Below, piece after piece: positions 6,387 to 14,074 of a DNA stretch of 17,434 nucleotides (position 1 is the stretch's first letter; every line of letters starts with the position of its first letter). The position numbers were made by a program, and so were the translations under genes. Below the pieces are notes generated by a model. That model had not been told where the DNA came from and did not search any database. It saw only the letters and a list, made by a program, of their open reading frames with translations. Origin of the DNA: Bog-473 sp035483935 (lineage in GTDB: Bacteria; Actinomycetota; Acidimicrobiia; Acidimicrobiales; RAAP-2); contig DATHPK010000058.1 in NCBI GenBank assembly GCA_035483935.1, positions 1-17,434 on the forward strand, given 5' to 3'.

Positions 6387-7864
6387 CGCAGCTGTCGAGC
6401 CCACCCCAGGGCGAGCGCGAGTGCAGCGAGGAGCAACACGGGCAGGTCCCCCCAGTGGTCGTAGGGCGTCATGCCGCGGCGGAGCGCAACGGTGGCGAAG
6501 ATCGCCTGCCGCTTCCCGAGGTCGGTCCGTTCAACGACGACGCCTCGCTGGGTCACGACCGCGCTGAAACCGGTGGGCGCGGCCTGGACGAGGTCGCGGC
6601 CCGTTTCGATCGTCTGGACGATCGCAGCCGCGATCTCCTGGGTCGGCACCTGCGAGGTGCTGTACGAGGACGTATTCGTTGGAACGCTGAGCAATTCCGC
6701 GCCCGCCCGCACCGATTCGTGGCTGCGGCCTGCGTAGAAGATCTCGAAGGAGACCAGGAGGCCGAGGGGTCCTGCAGGCGTGCGCATGAGACCGGAGCCA
6801 TGACCGGGCACGGCATCGGTGGGCACACCCGAAAGATCGGCGAAGTGGGAGAAGAAGGAGCGGAGCGGCACGTATTCGCCGAACGGAACACGGTGCACCT
6901 TCTCGAAGACGCCCACGATCTCCCCGTTGGGACCCCACGCCACCACCTCGTTGCGGAACGTCGTGGCGGACGCCGGCTCGGTGACGCCCACCATGAGCGT
7001 CGTCCGGAGGCTCCGGGCGAGATGGCTGAGGGTCGCCGCCTCGGGCGATCCGCTCAACGGCCGGTCCAGGGCGACGACGTCTTCGGGCCACACCACGAGC
7101 TCGGGATGCGGGTGCGCCGAAGCCACGGCGAACATCGCCGAGAGCTGGGCGTCGTAGACCGACGTCGGCGAGACCTGCTCCTTGCTCAGACCGCGCTGAC
7201 CTCCACCCTGCACCAGGGCGACCCGGACCGTGCCGACGGGGGGACCGCCGTCGGGAACCACGGCGCCCACCACGGTGAGGGCCGCCAGTCCGAGGACGAC
7301 CACCAACGCACCGGCGACCGACGGCAGGCCTGTGCCCTTCCGGAGCGCCCGGAGCCACGTGACGATGGTGGCAGCGGCCGCGCCACCGGCCCACACGCCG
7401 GCGGTAATGAGCAACGGCCCACCGAGCCGCGCCAGCTCTACGAGAGGACCATCGGCCTGCCCGAGGAACACGCCGCCAAGTGGGAGTCCGCCGAACGGCC
7501 ACGTCATGCGCAGCGCTTCTGCCAGCGTGCACGCAGCCACGAAGGCCAGCGCACGTCCGCGGACGGGCGGCGTCAGGGCGGCGGCTGCGGCGAAGAAGAG
7601 CGCTTCGACGAGGATCAGCACGACCGCTCCGTACCAATTGAAGGCGCGGGCCCAGAACAGTCCGATCGCGTAGCAGCCCAGCCCCGCGAGCCACCCAGAC
7701 CACACGCGGGTCCGCAGCGGCAGCCCGGCCAGGCGCCAATACAAGATGCCGGCACCCGCGAGCCCGAGGGGCCACCATCCCCAGGGCGGCAAAGAGAGAG
7801 CGAGCAACACGCCGGCCGCCACCGAAGGGACGGCGATGTGGCCGCCGCGCTGCGGCCAGGTCAC
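6377..7864 (-). CDS. lnt: Apolipoprotein N-acyltransferase-like protein, catalytic Cys replaced by Ser
   Basis: Lnt adds the third acyl chain to the N-terminal Cys of lipoproteins at the outer face of the cytoplasmic membrane. The 495-residue product has an N-terminal helical membrane block, an extracytoplasmic carbon-nitrogen hydrolase domain (about 210-450) and a final helix (DLPVLLLAALALALGW). Two of three catalytic residues are clear: E261 in VVWPED and K322 in FEKVHRVPFGEY. The third, expected in a C-(Y/F)-E motif, reads V-S-F-E with S372 (codon TCC, 6749-6751). Spacing E-K-C in E. coli is 68 and 52 residues; here it is 61 and 50, so the alignment is sound. GTG at 7864 overlaps the hemY stop by four bases (GTGA). 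Activity by a serine nucleophile, altered acyl chemistry or loss of function are all open. Confidence 0.88.
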   Translation of the reverse strand: MTWPQRGGHIAVPSVAAGVLLALSLPPWGWWPLGLAGAGILYWRLAGLPLRTRVWSGWLAGLGCYAIGLFWARAFNWYGAVVLILVEALFFAAAAALTPPVRGRALAFVAACTLAEALRMTWPFGGLPLGGVFLGQADGPLVELARLGGPLLITAGVWAGGAAAATIVTWLRALRKGTGLPSVAGALVVVLGLAALTVVGAVVPDGGPPVGTVRVALVQGGGQRGLSKEQVSPTSVYDAQLSAMFAVASAHPHPELVVWPEDVVALDRPLSGSPEAATLSHLARSLRTTLMVGVTEPASATTFRNEVVAWGPNGEIVGVFEKVHRVPFGEYVPLRSFFSHFADLSGVPTDAVPGHGSGLMRTPAGPLGLLVSFEIFYAGRSHESVRAGAELLSVPTNTSSYSTSQVPTQEIAAAIVQTIETGRDLVQAAPTGFSAVVTQRGVVVERTDLGKRQAIFATVALRRGMTPYDHWGDLPVLLLAALALALGWARQLRYS

Positions 7865-9264
7865 GACACGGCGAGGGCTGCCGCACGACCGCCGGCGATG
7901 CAGGCCGGGATGCCGACGCCGCGGAACGCCGATCCAGCCACCGCCAAACGGCCGAGGCGCGCCGCGGCGGCTTCGACCCCGGCCGTGCGCAGGAGGTGAT
8001 GGACGCGATATTGCGGGAACGCCCGCGGGTGGCGCGCCACGGCCCACTCGCTCGGCGCGCCGGTCACGCCCATCAGGGCGCCGAGCTCGTCCCACGCCCG
8101 CGTGGCACAGTCCGCGTCCGTCCACTCGTCGGCACGGCTGTCGTCGATCCGGCCCAGTGAGGCCCGTAACAGGATCTCGCCCTCGCGCAAGAGATGCGGC
8201 CACTTGCGGTCGAGAAAAGTGCACGCGGACACGGCCCACGGATCACGGCCCTTAGCCGCACTACGCCGGGGCACCAGGAAGCCCGTGCCGAACAGCTCGG
8301 CCGGCGCACACTCGGCCGGGGCACGAAACGTCACCACGGTGACGGAGGCGTAGTCGATGGACGCGAGCAAGGCGGCGGCCTCGTCGTCGTGCGGTTGCAA
8401 CAGCAACGCGGTGGCCGGCGCAGGCAGTGCCAGCACGATGGCATCCGCCCGCACTTCGTGGGCACCGGTCAGTGTCCAGGCGCCCCCGTCACGCTCCAGG
8501 CCCTCGACACGGTTCGACACCACCAGCTTCGCCCCGCGGCGTTCGAGTGCCGACGAGAGCGCGTCGACCAACGCGCACATGCCGCCCTCGATGGCCCAGA
8601 AGAGCGGCGGCCCGTCCGGGTCCGGCCGAGGGATTTCGGCACGGAGCGCCCGCATGAGGCTGCCACGGCGATGCGCGGCCGCGAGGAGGGGCGGGAACAC
8701 GGCTGCCGCCGACATGTCGTCCACCGAACCTGCATGGATGCCACCGATCAGCGGATCGGCCAGGCGGTCGACGACCTTTCGCCCCAGCTTGCGTGCCACG
8801 AGGGGCCCGATGGCCCGGTCGCCGATGGGCCCGCGCACGTCGGGTCGCGGGAGCAGCGCGTCGCGTGCGAGTGCCACGGCACCACCGACACCGAGGATGC
8901 CGCTGCGGGCCGTCGGCCAGAACCTGGTCGGGATGCCCAGGGCGTGCCCCTCGGGTAGCACCCGCAGCCGGCCGCGGGACCAGATGGACGCACCGCGGGC
9001 GGCGATGGGGACCAACTTGTCCTCGAGGCCGACCTCCCGGCACAACTCGATCGCCTCGGGCCGCCGACCGAGGAAGCCGTCGGCCCCCATGTCGACGACG
9101 CGCCCGGCGAAATCGTCGCTGCGCAACATGCCGCCGAGGCGGTCCGAGCCCTCGAGCAACACGATCTCGGGCGGGTCCTCTTGCGGGTGCACTGCTCCGC
9201 TGAGCTCCCACGCCGCGGCCAACCCACTGATCCCCCCGCCGACGATCACGACCCGCCCGGTCAT
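7861..9264 (-). CDS. hemY: HemY-type coproporphyrinogen/protoporphyrinogen III oxidase
   Basis: This is a FAD-dependent oxidase of haem synthesis. In actinobacteria HemY (CgoX) generally oxidises coproporphyrinogen III to coproporphyrin III; that assignment is family knowledge, not visible here. The 467-residue product begins with the dinucleotide-binding motif VVIVGGGISGLAAAWEL (residues 5-21), continues with LEGSDRLGGM, and ends with the flavin-contacting GVGIPACIAGGRAAAL. FPQYRVHH near the C-terminus is also typical. ATG at 9264 follows the hemH stop with one base between (TGACATG), so the two are co-transcribed and probably coupled. Length is normal for the family. Confidence 0.93.
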   Translation of the reverse strand: MTGRVVIVGGGISGLAAAWELSGAVHPQEDPPEIVLLEGSDRLGGMLRSDDFAGRVVDMGADGFLGRRPEAIELCREVGLEDKLVPIAARGASIWSRGRLRVLPEGHALGIPTRFWPTARSGILGVGGAVALARDALLPRPDVRGPIGDRAIGPLVARKLGRKVVDRLADPLIGGIHAGSVDDMSAAAVFPPLLAAAHRRGSLMRALRAEIPRPDPDGPPLFWAIEGGMCALVDALSSALERRGAKLVVSNRVEGLERDGGAWTLTGAHEVRADAIVLALPAPATALLLQPHDDEAAALLASIDYASVTVVTFRAPAECAPAELFGTGFLVPRRSAAKGRDPWAVSACTFLDRKWPHLLREGEILLRASLGRIDDSRADEWTDADCATRAWDELGALMGVTGAPSEWAVARHPRAFPQYRVHHLLRTAGVEAAAARLGRLAVAGSAFRGVGIPACIAGGRAAALAVS

Positions 9265-9265
9265 G

Positions 9266-10162
9266 TCAGGAAGCGGCGGCCATGATCAGATCGGCCAGGA
9301 CCCCGATGAAGACGGGGTCGTCGTTGAGCGACTCGGTCCGCACGTATTCGAGTCCGGAGTCTTTCGCGACGGGAGCCAGCTCGATGTCGAGGTCGTAGAG
9401 CACCTCGAGATGATCGGCGACGAAGCCGATGGGACAGAGGACCACGGCGTCGGTGGCCGCGTCGGCACCCAGTTGTCTGACGACGTCGCGGACGTCGGGG
9501 CCGAGCCACGGATCTGGTGTGCGCCCCGCGCTCTGCCAGGCGACGTCCCATTCACCGAGTCCCGCTCGGCTGGCGACGAGCTCTGCTGACTCCGCCACCT
9601 GTTCGGGGTAGGTGTCACCGCCTTCGCGAATGCGCTCGGGGAGCGAATGCGCGGTGAAGATGACACGTCCCAGACCGTTCACCGCGCCGAGCGCGGCCGT
9701 CACGCGAGACGCCAGGAGATCGACCAGCGCCGGTTGCGCGTACCAGGCGCCGATCGCCACGAACGGCGTCTCGCCGAGCTCCTCGGCCGCCCGGTCGAGG
9801 TACTCCTGAGAACCCATCGACGAGGCATGCGGTGTAAGGACGAGCCCGACCACTTGCTCGTGGCCGGCCGAAACGAGTTCGGCCGCAGCCTTCTCGATCA
9901 GCGGTTCGGTGTGCTTGGCGCCGAAGGCGACGGCGAACTTCCCCGGTGCGCGGCGCTCGAGCTCCGCCCGCACGGCCCCGACCTGGGCCCGGGTGCGTTC
10001 CGCCAGCGGCGACACGCCGCCGATCGCCCGGTAGCGGCCTTCCAGTTCGGCCAGTTGCCCGGCGTCCGGCGGACGTCCCCGGCGGATCCGCGTGTAGAAC
10101 GCGGCGATCTCTTCTGGGCTGGCCGGAGTGCCATGCGCCATGAGGAGGACGCCGACGGTCAC
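9266..10162 (-). CDS. hemH: Ferrochelatase (coproporphyrin or protoporphyrin)
   Basis: The enzyme inserts ferrous iron into a porphyrin; in actinobacteria the substrate is normally coproporphyrin III (CpfC). The 298-residue product shows FTAHSLPERI with active-site H172 and GFVADHLEVLYDLDIE with E253. Their spacing of 81 equals that of the Bacillus subtilis pair H183 and E264. WQSAGRTPDPWLGPDV is the usual WQS-x-GP-x-WL type segment. GTG at 10162 is preferred over an upstream extension because it begins the conserved VGVLLMAHGTP strand and overlaps the hemE stop by four bases (GTGA, 10159-10162). The upstream in-frame residues are Arg/Gly-rich and belong to the hemE coding region in another frame. 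Confidence 0.94.
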   Translation of the reverse strand: MTVGVLLMAHGTPASPEEIAAFYTRIRRGRPPDAGQLAELEGRYRAIGGVSPLAERTRAQVGAVRAELERRAPGKFAVAFGAKHTEPLIEKAAAELVSAGHEQVVGLVLTPHASSMGSQEYLDRAAEELGETPFVAIGAWYAQPALVDLLASRVTAALGAVNGLGRVIFTAHSLPERIREGGDTYPEQVAESAELVASRAGLGEWDVAWQSAGRTPDPWLGPDVRDVVRQLGADAATDAVVLCPIGFVADHLEVLYDLDIELAPVAKDSGLEYVRTESLNDDPVFIGVLADLIMAAAS

Positions 10163-11214
10163 CTGCGTGCGGTCTCCCGGTGCACCAGCTCGACCACGTC
10201 GGCGAGGATGGCGGGATCGGTCTCGGGCAGCACCCCATGGCCCAAGTTGAAGACGTGTCCCGTTCGGGTCCCGTCCTCGGCCCGGGTCAGCACCTCGCGC
10301 ACCTCGCGCTCGACAACCGGCCATGGCGCCAGGCAGAGCGCGGGGTCGAGGTTTCCCTGTACCGCGCGCCCGCCCACCCGGCGGCGCGCTTCGTCGAGCG
10401 GCACCCTCCAATCGATACCCACGACGTCGGACCCGGCACCGGCCATCTGGCCCAACAGCTCCCCGGTGCCGACGCCGAACAGGATGCTCGGGACACCGAG
10501 GTCGGCAATGCCCTCGAATACCGCGCGGGTTGCGGGCAGCGCGAACCGGGCGTACTCGTCGGGCGACAGAGCGCCGGCCCAGCTGTCGAAGAGCTGGACC
10601 GCCTGAGCGCCTGCCGCGACCTGCGACCGGATGGACGCGACCGCCATCGCCGCCAGGCGCTGGGTGAGGCGGTCCCAGAGGGTGGGTTCACCGTGCATGA
10701 GGGCCTTCACTCGTGCAAATGTGCGCGACGGGCCACCTTCGACCGCGTAGCTCGCCACCGTGAAGGGTGCGCCGGCGAATCCGATCAGCGCCACACCGGT
10801 GCCGGCGAGCTCCTTGGCGACCAACCTTGCCGCCTCGGCGACATAGGGGGCGTCATCGTCGGGCTCGAAGGGACGGAGGCGATCGAGATCCGACTCGTTC
10901 CGGAACGGTTGCGCCACCACCGGTCCCCGGCCCTGCTCCACGTCGACGCCGAACCCGATCGCGTGCAGGGGCACGACGATGTCGGAGAACAGGACGGCGG
11001 CGTCGACCCCATAGCGCCGGACGGGCTGCAGCGTGAGCTCGGCGGAAAGGGCGGCGTCCCCGATCGCCGCCAGGATCGATCCGTCACCTCGGGCGGCGCG
11101 GTACTCGGGGAGAGAGCGCCCCGCCTGGCGCATGAACCACACCGGCGTGCGATCCACCGGCTCCCGTCGGCAGGCCCGCACCAGGCCTGGCACGGCCTCT
11201 GCCGGCGGATTCAC
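10159..11214 (-). CDS. hemE: Uroporphyrinogen decarboxylase
   Basis: The enzyme removes four carboxyl groups from uroporphyrinogen III to give coproporphyrinogen III, in the cytoplasm. The 351-residue product has the signature PVWFMRQAGRSLPEYR with R29 and R33, followed by D78 in LFSDIVVP. Their spacing matches R37, R41 and D86 of the human enzyme. GFAGAPFTVASYAVEGG and FNLGHGVLPETDP are further family hallmarks. GTG at 11214 overlaps the ybjQ stop by four bases. With hemH and hemY downstream it supplies consecutive late steps of haem synthesis; hemQ, expected for the coproporphyrin route, is not in the window. Confidence 0.95.
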   Translation of the reverse strand: MNPPAEAVPGLVRACRREPVDRTPVWFMRQAGRSLPEYRAARGDGSILAAIGDAALSAELTLQPVRRYGVDAAVLFSDIVVPLHAIGFGVDVEQGRGPVVAQPFRNESDLDRLRPFEPDDDAPYVAEAARLVAKELAGTGVALIGFAGAPFTVASYAVEGGPSRTFARVKALMHGEPTLWDRLTQRLAAMAVASIRSQVAAGAQAVQLFDSWAGALSPDEYARFALPATRAVFEGIADLGVPSILFGVGTGELLGQMAGAGSDVVGIDWRVPLDEARRRVGGRAVQGNLDPALCLAPWPVVEREVREVLTRAEDGTRTGHVFNLGHGVLPETDPAILADVVELVHRETARR

Positions 11215-11534
11215 CCGATCGGCTCGATGACGACCGCGGTCCCGTAGGCGCAGATCTCGGTCCAGTTGCCGCCCATCTCCGAGGTGTCGAACCGCATCGC
11301 CAGGACGGCGTTGCCGCCCCGGGCCTCCGCCTCTTCCACCATGCGGTTGGTCACGTCCTCGCGGGACAGCTGCAGATTCTTGGTCATCCCCTTGAGCTCG
11401 CCTCCGGCGAGTGACTTGAACGCCGCCCCGAACTGGGAGCCGACGTTCCGCGAGCGAACGGTCAGTCCGAACACCTCACCGAGCACCGATGTCACCTTGT
11501 AACCGGGCACGTCGTTCATGGTGGAGATGAGCAT
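11211..11534 (-). CDS. ybjQ: YbjQ/UPF0145 family protein
   Basis: The 107-residue product is full length for this family of small proteins often labelled heavy-metal-binding. Residues such as VPGYKV near the start, GLTVRSRNVG, MVEEAEARGGNAVLAMRFDTS and YGTAVVIEP are typical. No clear biochemical role is established for the family; members form ring-like oligomers. ATG at 11534 is chosen over one at 11558 because GAAAGGA (plus-strand positions 11540-11546) lies five bases before it. It is the first gene of a minus-strand operon continuing into hemE through a GTGA overlap. A link to haem or metal handling is suggested only by this position. Confidence 0.88.
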   Translation of the reverse strand: MLISTMNDVPGYKVTSVLGEVFGLTVRSRNVGSQFGAAFKSLAGGELKGMTKNLQLSREDVTNRMVEEAEARGGNAVLAMRFDTSEMGGNWTEICAYGTAVVIEPIG

Positions 11535-11539
11535 GGCAA

Positions 11540-11546
11540 TCCTTTC
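11540..11546 (-). promoter_or_regulatory. Ribosome binding site of ybjQ
   Basis: Read on the minus strand this is GAAAGGA, five bases upstream of the ATG at 11534. It decides that start over the ATG eight codons earlier. Confidence 0.6.
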
Positions 11547-11556
11547 GGTCCGGATC

Positions 11557-11562
11557 ATCGTA
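11557..11562 (-). promoter_or_regulatory. Candidate -10 element (TACGAT) of the ybjQ-hem-lnt operon
   Basis: On the minus strand TACGAT fits TANNNT and would start transcription near 11550, leaving a leader of about 15 bases that contains the ybjQ ribosome site. No clear -35 box is seen. Confidence 0.35.
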
Positions 11563-11601
11563 GGCGTGGCGATGCCGCCATCCGGGGCGTACGAGGGCGT
11601 C

Positions 11602-11607
11602 TAAACT
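11602..11607 (+). promoter_or_regulatory. Candidate -10 element (TAAACT) of helD
   Basis: TAAACT is followed by GAAC, matching the TAARCTGRRC string at 1889 and 5872. Transcription would begin near 11614, about 30 bases before the GTG at 11645. It is divergent from the minus-strand operon, with both promoters inside 110 bases. Confidence 0.45.
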
Positions 11608-11644
11608 GAACCGTTTCCCGTGGGACCGGGGCGAAAGGGGAGAG

Positions 11645-13987
11645 GTGCCCGCACATCCGGATCTACAGGATGAACAGGAGTTCCTCAACCGGGCCTACGA
11701 CGGACTCGAGTTCATGCGAGGCGAAGCCCGCCAGATGCTCCAGGGGGTCTTGGATCTCGGTCGGGGCGGGACGTTCCAATCGCGCACCGAACGAGACATC
11801 GTCGTTCGCACCAGCCTGGCCCGGCTCGATCAGCTCGACATCGGGGACCAGGCCTTGTACTTCGGCCGCATCGATCGTCTTCCTGAGCCAGGTAACGGAG
11901 TCGCCAACGGCGCCCTCGGGGAGTCGTTCCACATCGGACGCCTCGCCGTATCCGGCCCGGACCACGAGCCCTTGGTCGTGGATTGGCGCGCCCCCGTGGC
12001 GGAGCCCTTCTACCGGGCGACCGGACTCGATCCTCAGGGCCTCGCACGCCGCCGCCATCTCGCGGTGCGCGGACGGGCAGTGCTCGGGCTTGAAGACGAG
12101 TACTTCGTCGATCCGGCCGGCAGACCCGAAGGCCCGGCGGTCGTCGACCCGAACCAGGATGGCGAGCGTCTGTTGTCCGCCGGCATGGTCCTGGGCGGGC
12201 CCGGCGCGCTGCTCTCCGCACTCGGTCAGGCGCGGACGGGGCGCATGGGCGACATCGTCGCGACGATCCAGCGCGAGCAGGACGAGATCATCCGTTCGCC
12301 TCTGCCGGGTGTGCTCGTCGTCCAGGGCGGCCCCGGCACGGGCAAGACGGCGGTCGCCCTCCACCGTGCGGCGTACCTGCTCTACACCCACCGCTTCCCG
12401 CTGGAGCGCCAGGGCGTCCTCGTCGTCGGCCCCAACCCGCTGTTCCTTCGCTACATCGAGCAGGTTCTTCCTTCGTTGGGGGAGACGGGCGTCAGCCTTT
12501 CCACGGTGGCGGGACTCGTCCCCGAGGTTCGGGTCCGTGGTGTCGACGATCCGGCCGTTGCGAAACTGAAGGGCGACGTGCGGATGGTCAAGGTGTTGGC
12601 CAAGGCCGTACGCACACGTCAGCGGCCGTTGCGGAGCGACGTGGAGATCCCTTTCGGTGCAGGCGTGCTCCGGTTGCGCGCTGGGGTGACCGAGGAGATC
12701 GTGACGCTGGCCCGGCGGCGGCCGGGTACGCACAACGCGCGGCGGCGCTACGTCGAGGCGCAAGTGGTCCGGGAGTTGTCAGACGAGTACCGCGCCCGCC
12801 TCTCGCGCGGCGGCGTCACCGGGGCGACAGACGACACGCCGAGCCAGGAGGAACGAAACGACCTGGCGCAACGGCTCCGTCGCGTTCCCGAGGTGATCGA
12901 GGCGTTCGACCGGATGTGGCCGCGACTGTCGCCGCACGAGTTCGTTCACGATCTCCTCGGCGCGCGGCCTCTGTTGGCGGCCGCGGGCAAGGGAATCCTC
13001 GGCGCGACTGACGTGCAACGGCTGTACCGGCCTCGCAGTGAATCCCTGGACGCCGTGCCGTGGACCGTGGGTGACACTGCTTTGATCGACGAGGCAAGGA
13101 CCCTCCTCGGGCCGCGCCGGGGTCGTCCGGCCAGGGCTCGGGTCCAGCGGAGCGAAGAGGGGAACGCGCAGGAGGGCGGGTTCTGGCCCCAGGGTTTGGC
13201 GGCGTCGCCGGTTCCCACACTGGTGACCGCGGCCGGAGGCGGCGACGAGGTCCGGTCATTCGGTCACATCGTCGTCGACGAGGTGCAGGACCTCTCGCCC
13301 ATGCAACTGCGCATGTTGGCGCGCCGTTCCCTCTCGGGTTCCATGACCGTGGTGGGGGACATTGCCCAGGCGACCGGGCCCTGGGCACCGCGGCATTGGG
13401 ACGATGTCACTCGGCACCTGAGTCCGCAACGTCCGCCCCGGCTGGTCGAACTGACCGTCAGCTACCGGACACCGGCGGAAGTCGTTGCGCTCGCCGCGCA
13501 AGTGTTGGCCGTCGCCGCACCGACGATCACCCCGCCGCGCCCGGTGAGAGAGTCCGGGCAGGCTCCCCGCATCGTCCGTTCGGGCCGCGTCGAACTCGCG
13601 ACGCGACTGGCGGAACTGGCTCGCGAAGAGGAGTGGGCCGTCAGGCCGGGACGTGTTGCCGTTCTCGGCCCGGCGGTCATGCTCCCCGAGCTGGCCCGCG
13701 CGCTGTCCGACGCTGGGCTCGATGCCACCGACCCGCGCGATCCGACCGGGGAAGGCCTGGCGGCCGGCTTGGTCCTGCTCCCGGCCGACGAGACGAACGG
13801 GCTCGAATTCGACTCCGTCGTCGTCGTCGAACCGTCGCTGATCGCGTCGGTGGGTGACGAGCCGCCCGGGGAGGCTCCCCCCGTGGTGACCACACGGGGC
13901 TTGCGGACCCTCTACGTCGCCCTGACCCGACCGACCAAACGGTTGACGATCCTGCACGCCGATCCCGTGCCGGTCGACCTCCGCTGA
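11645..13987 (+). CDS. helD: HelD-type UvrD-like helicase, RNA polymerase recycling factor
   Basis: HelD proteins bind stalled or post-termination RNA polymerase and use ATP to strip nucleic acid from it; some actinobacterial relatives (HelR) also protect against rifamycins. The 780-residue product starts with the family's N-terminal helical region (EQEFLNRAYDGLEFMRGEA), then PLVVDWRAPVAEPFYRA, the Walker A GGPGTGKT (228-235, K234), the Walker B VVDEVQDLS (D545-E546), VVGDIAQATGPW, a YRTP motif, GLEFDSVVVVEP and the final LYVALTRPTKRL. All superfamily 1 ATPase motifs look intact. GTG at 11645 has AAAGGGGAG directly upstream. It stands alone: divergent from ybjQ and 87 bases before ctaE. Whether it belongs to the rifamycin-resistance subgroup cannot be told here. 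Confidence 0.92.
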   Translation: MPAHPDLQDEQEFLNRAYDGLEFMRGEARQMLQGVLDLGRGGTFQSRTERDIVVRTSLARLDQLDIGDQALYFGRIDRLPEPGNGVANGALGESFHIGRLAVSGPDHEPLVVDWRAPVAEPFYRATGLDPQGLARRRHLAVRGRAVLGLEDEYFVDPAGRPEGPAVVDPNQDGERLLSAGMVLGGPGALLSALGQARTGRMGDIVATIQREQDEIIRSPLPGVLVVQGGPGTGKTAVALHRAAYLLYTHRFPLERQGVLVVGPNPLFLRYIEQVLPSLGETGVSLSTVAGLVPEVRVRGVDDPAVAKLKGDVRMVKVLAKAVRTRQRPLRSDVEIPFGAGVLRLRAGVTEEIVTLARRRPGTHNARRRYVEAQVVRELSDEYRARLSRGGVTGATDDTPSQEERNDLAQRLRRVPEVIEAFDRMWPRLSPHEFVHDLLGARPLLAAAGKGILGATDVQRLYRPRSESLDAVPWTVGDTALIDEARTLLGPRRGRPARARVQRSEEGNAQEGGFWPQGLAASPVPTLVTAAGGGDEVRSFGHIVVDEVQDLSPMQLRMLARRSLSGSMTVVGDIAQATGPWAPRHWDDVTRHLSPQRPPRLVELTVSYRTPAEVVALAAQVLAVAAPTITPPRPVRESGQAPRIVRSGRVELATRLAELAREEEWAVRPGRVAVLGPAVMLPELARALSDAGLDATDPRDPTGEGLAAGLVLLPADETNGLEFDSVVVVEPSLIASVGDEPPGEAPPVVTTRGLRTLYVALTRPTKRLTILHADPVPVDLR

Positions 13988-13999
13988 GCAGGGAGTTCA

Positions 14000-14027
14000 G
14001 CCTCGGGGCCGGAGCCTCGGTGCCATC
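14000..14027. repeat. Short direct repeat upstream of ctaE
   Basis: GCCTCGG occurs at 14000-14006 and 14014-14020, a 14-base period with partial match continuing into GCC. It sits between the helD stop and the ctaE start and could be a regulator site or chance in GC-rich DNA. Confidence 0.25.
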
Positions 14028-14061
14028 ACCTGCTAGTTGGCGATTTCGGCTTCCGGTCGAC

Positions 14062-14067
14062 TAGAAA
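14062..14067 (+). promoter_or_regulatory. Candidate -10 element (TAGAAA) of the ctaE-qcr operon
   Basis: TAGAAA lies seven bases before the GTG of ctaE, and TTGGCG (14037-14042) is a possible -35 box with a long 19-base spacer. No Shine-Dalgarno is present before the GTG, which fits leaderless initiation. Confidence 0.3.
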
Positions 14068-14074
14068 AAGCCCT

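Noticed and set aside
6749..6751. Lnt Ser372 as proof of an inactive pseudogene
   Set aside because: The frame is intact over 495 codons and the other catalytic residues and fold segments are conserved, so decay is not supported.
5516..7999. Very long plus-strand open frame (827 codons)
   Set aside because: It runs antisense to lnt and through the HAD gene in another frame. Its translation is Arg/Gly/His-rich without any domain pattern, a common artefact of high-GC coding DNA.
7865..8239. N-terminal extension of lnt to 8239
   Set aside because: The extra residues are Arg/Gly-rich and are the hemY coding sequence in another frame. The GTG at 7864 with a GTGA overlap starts just before the first membrane helix.
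8357..9589. Plus-strand open frame of 410 codons
   Set aside because: Antisense to hemY and hemH, both well supported by motifs and operon overlaps.
10163..10411. N-terminal extension of hemH to 10411
   Set aside because: The extension lies wholly within hemE in another frame and precedes the conserved first strand of ferrochelatase.
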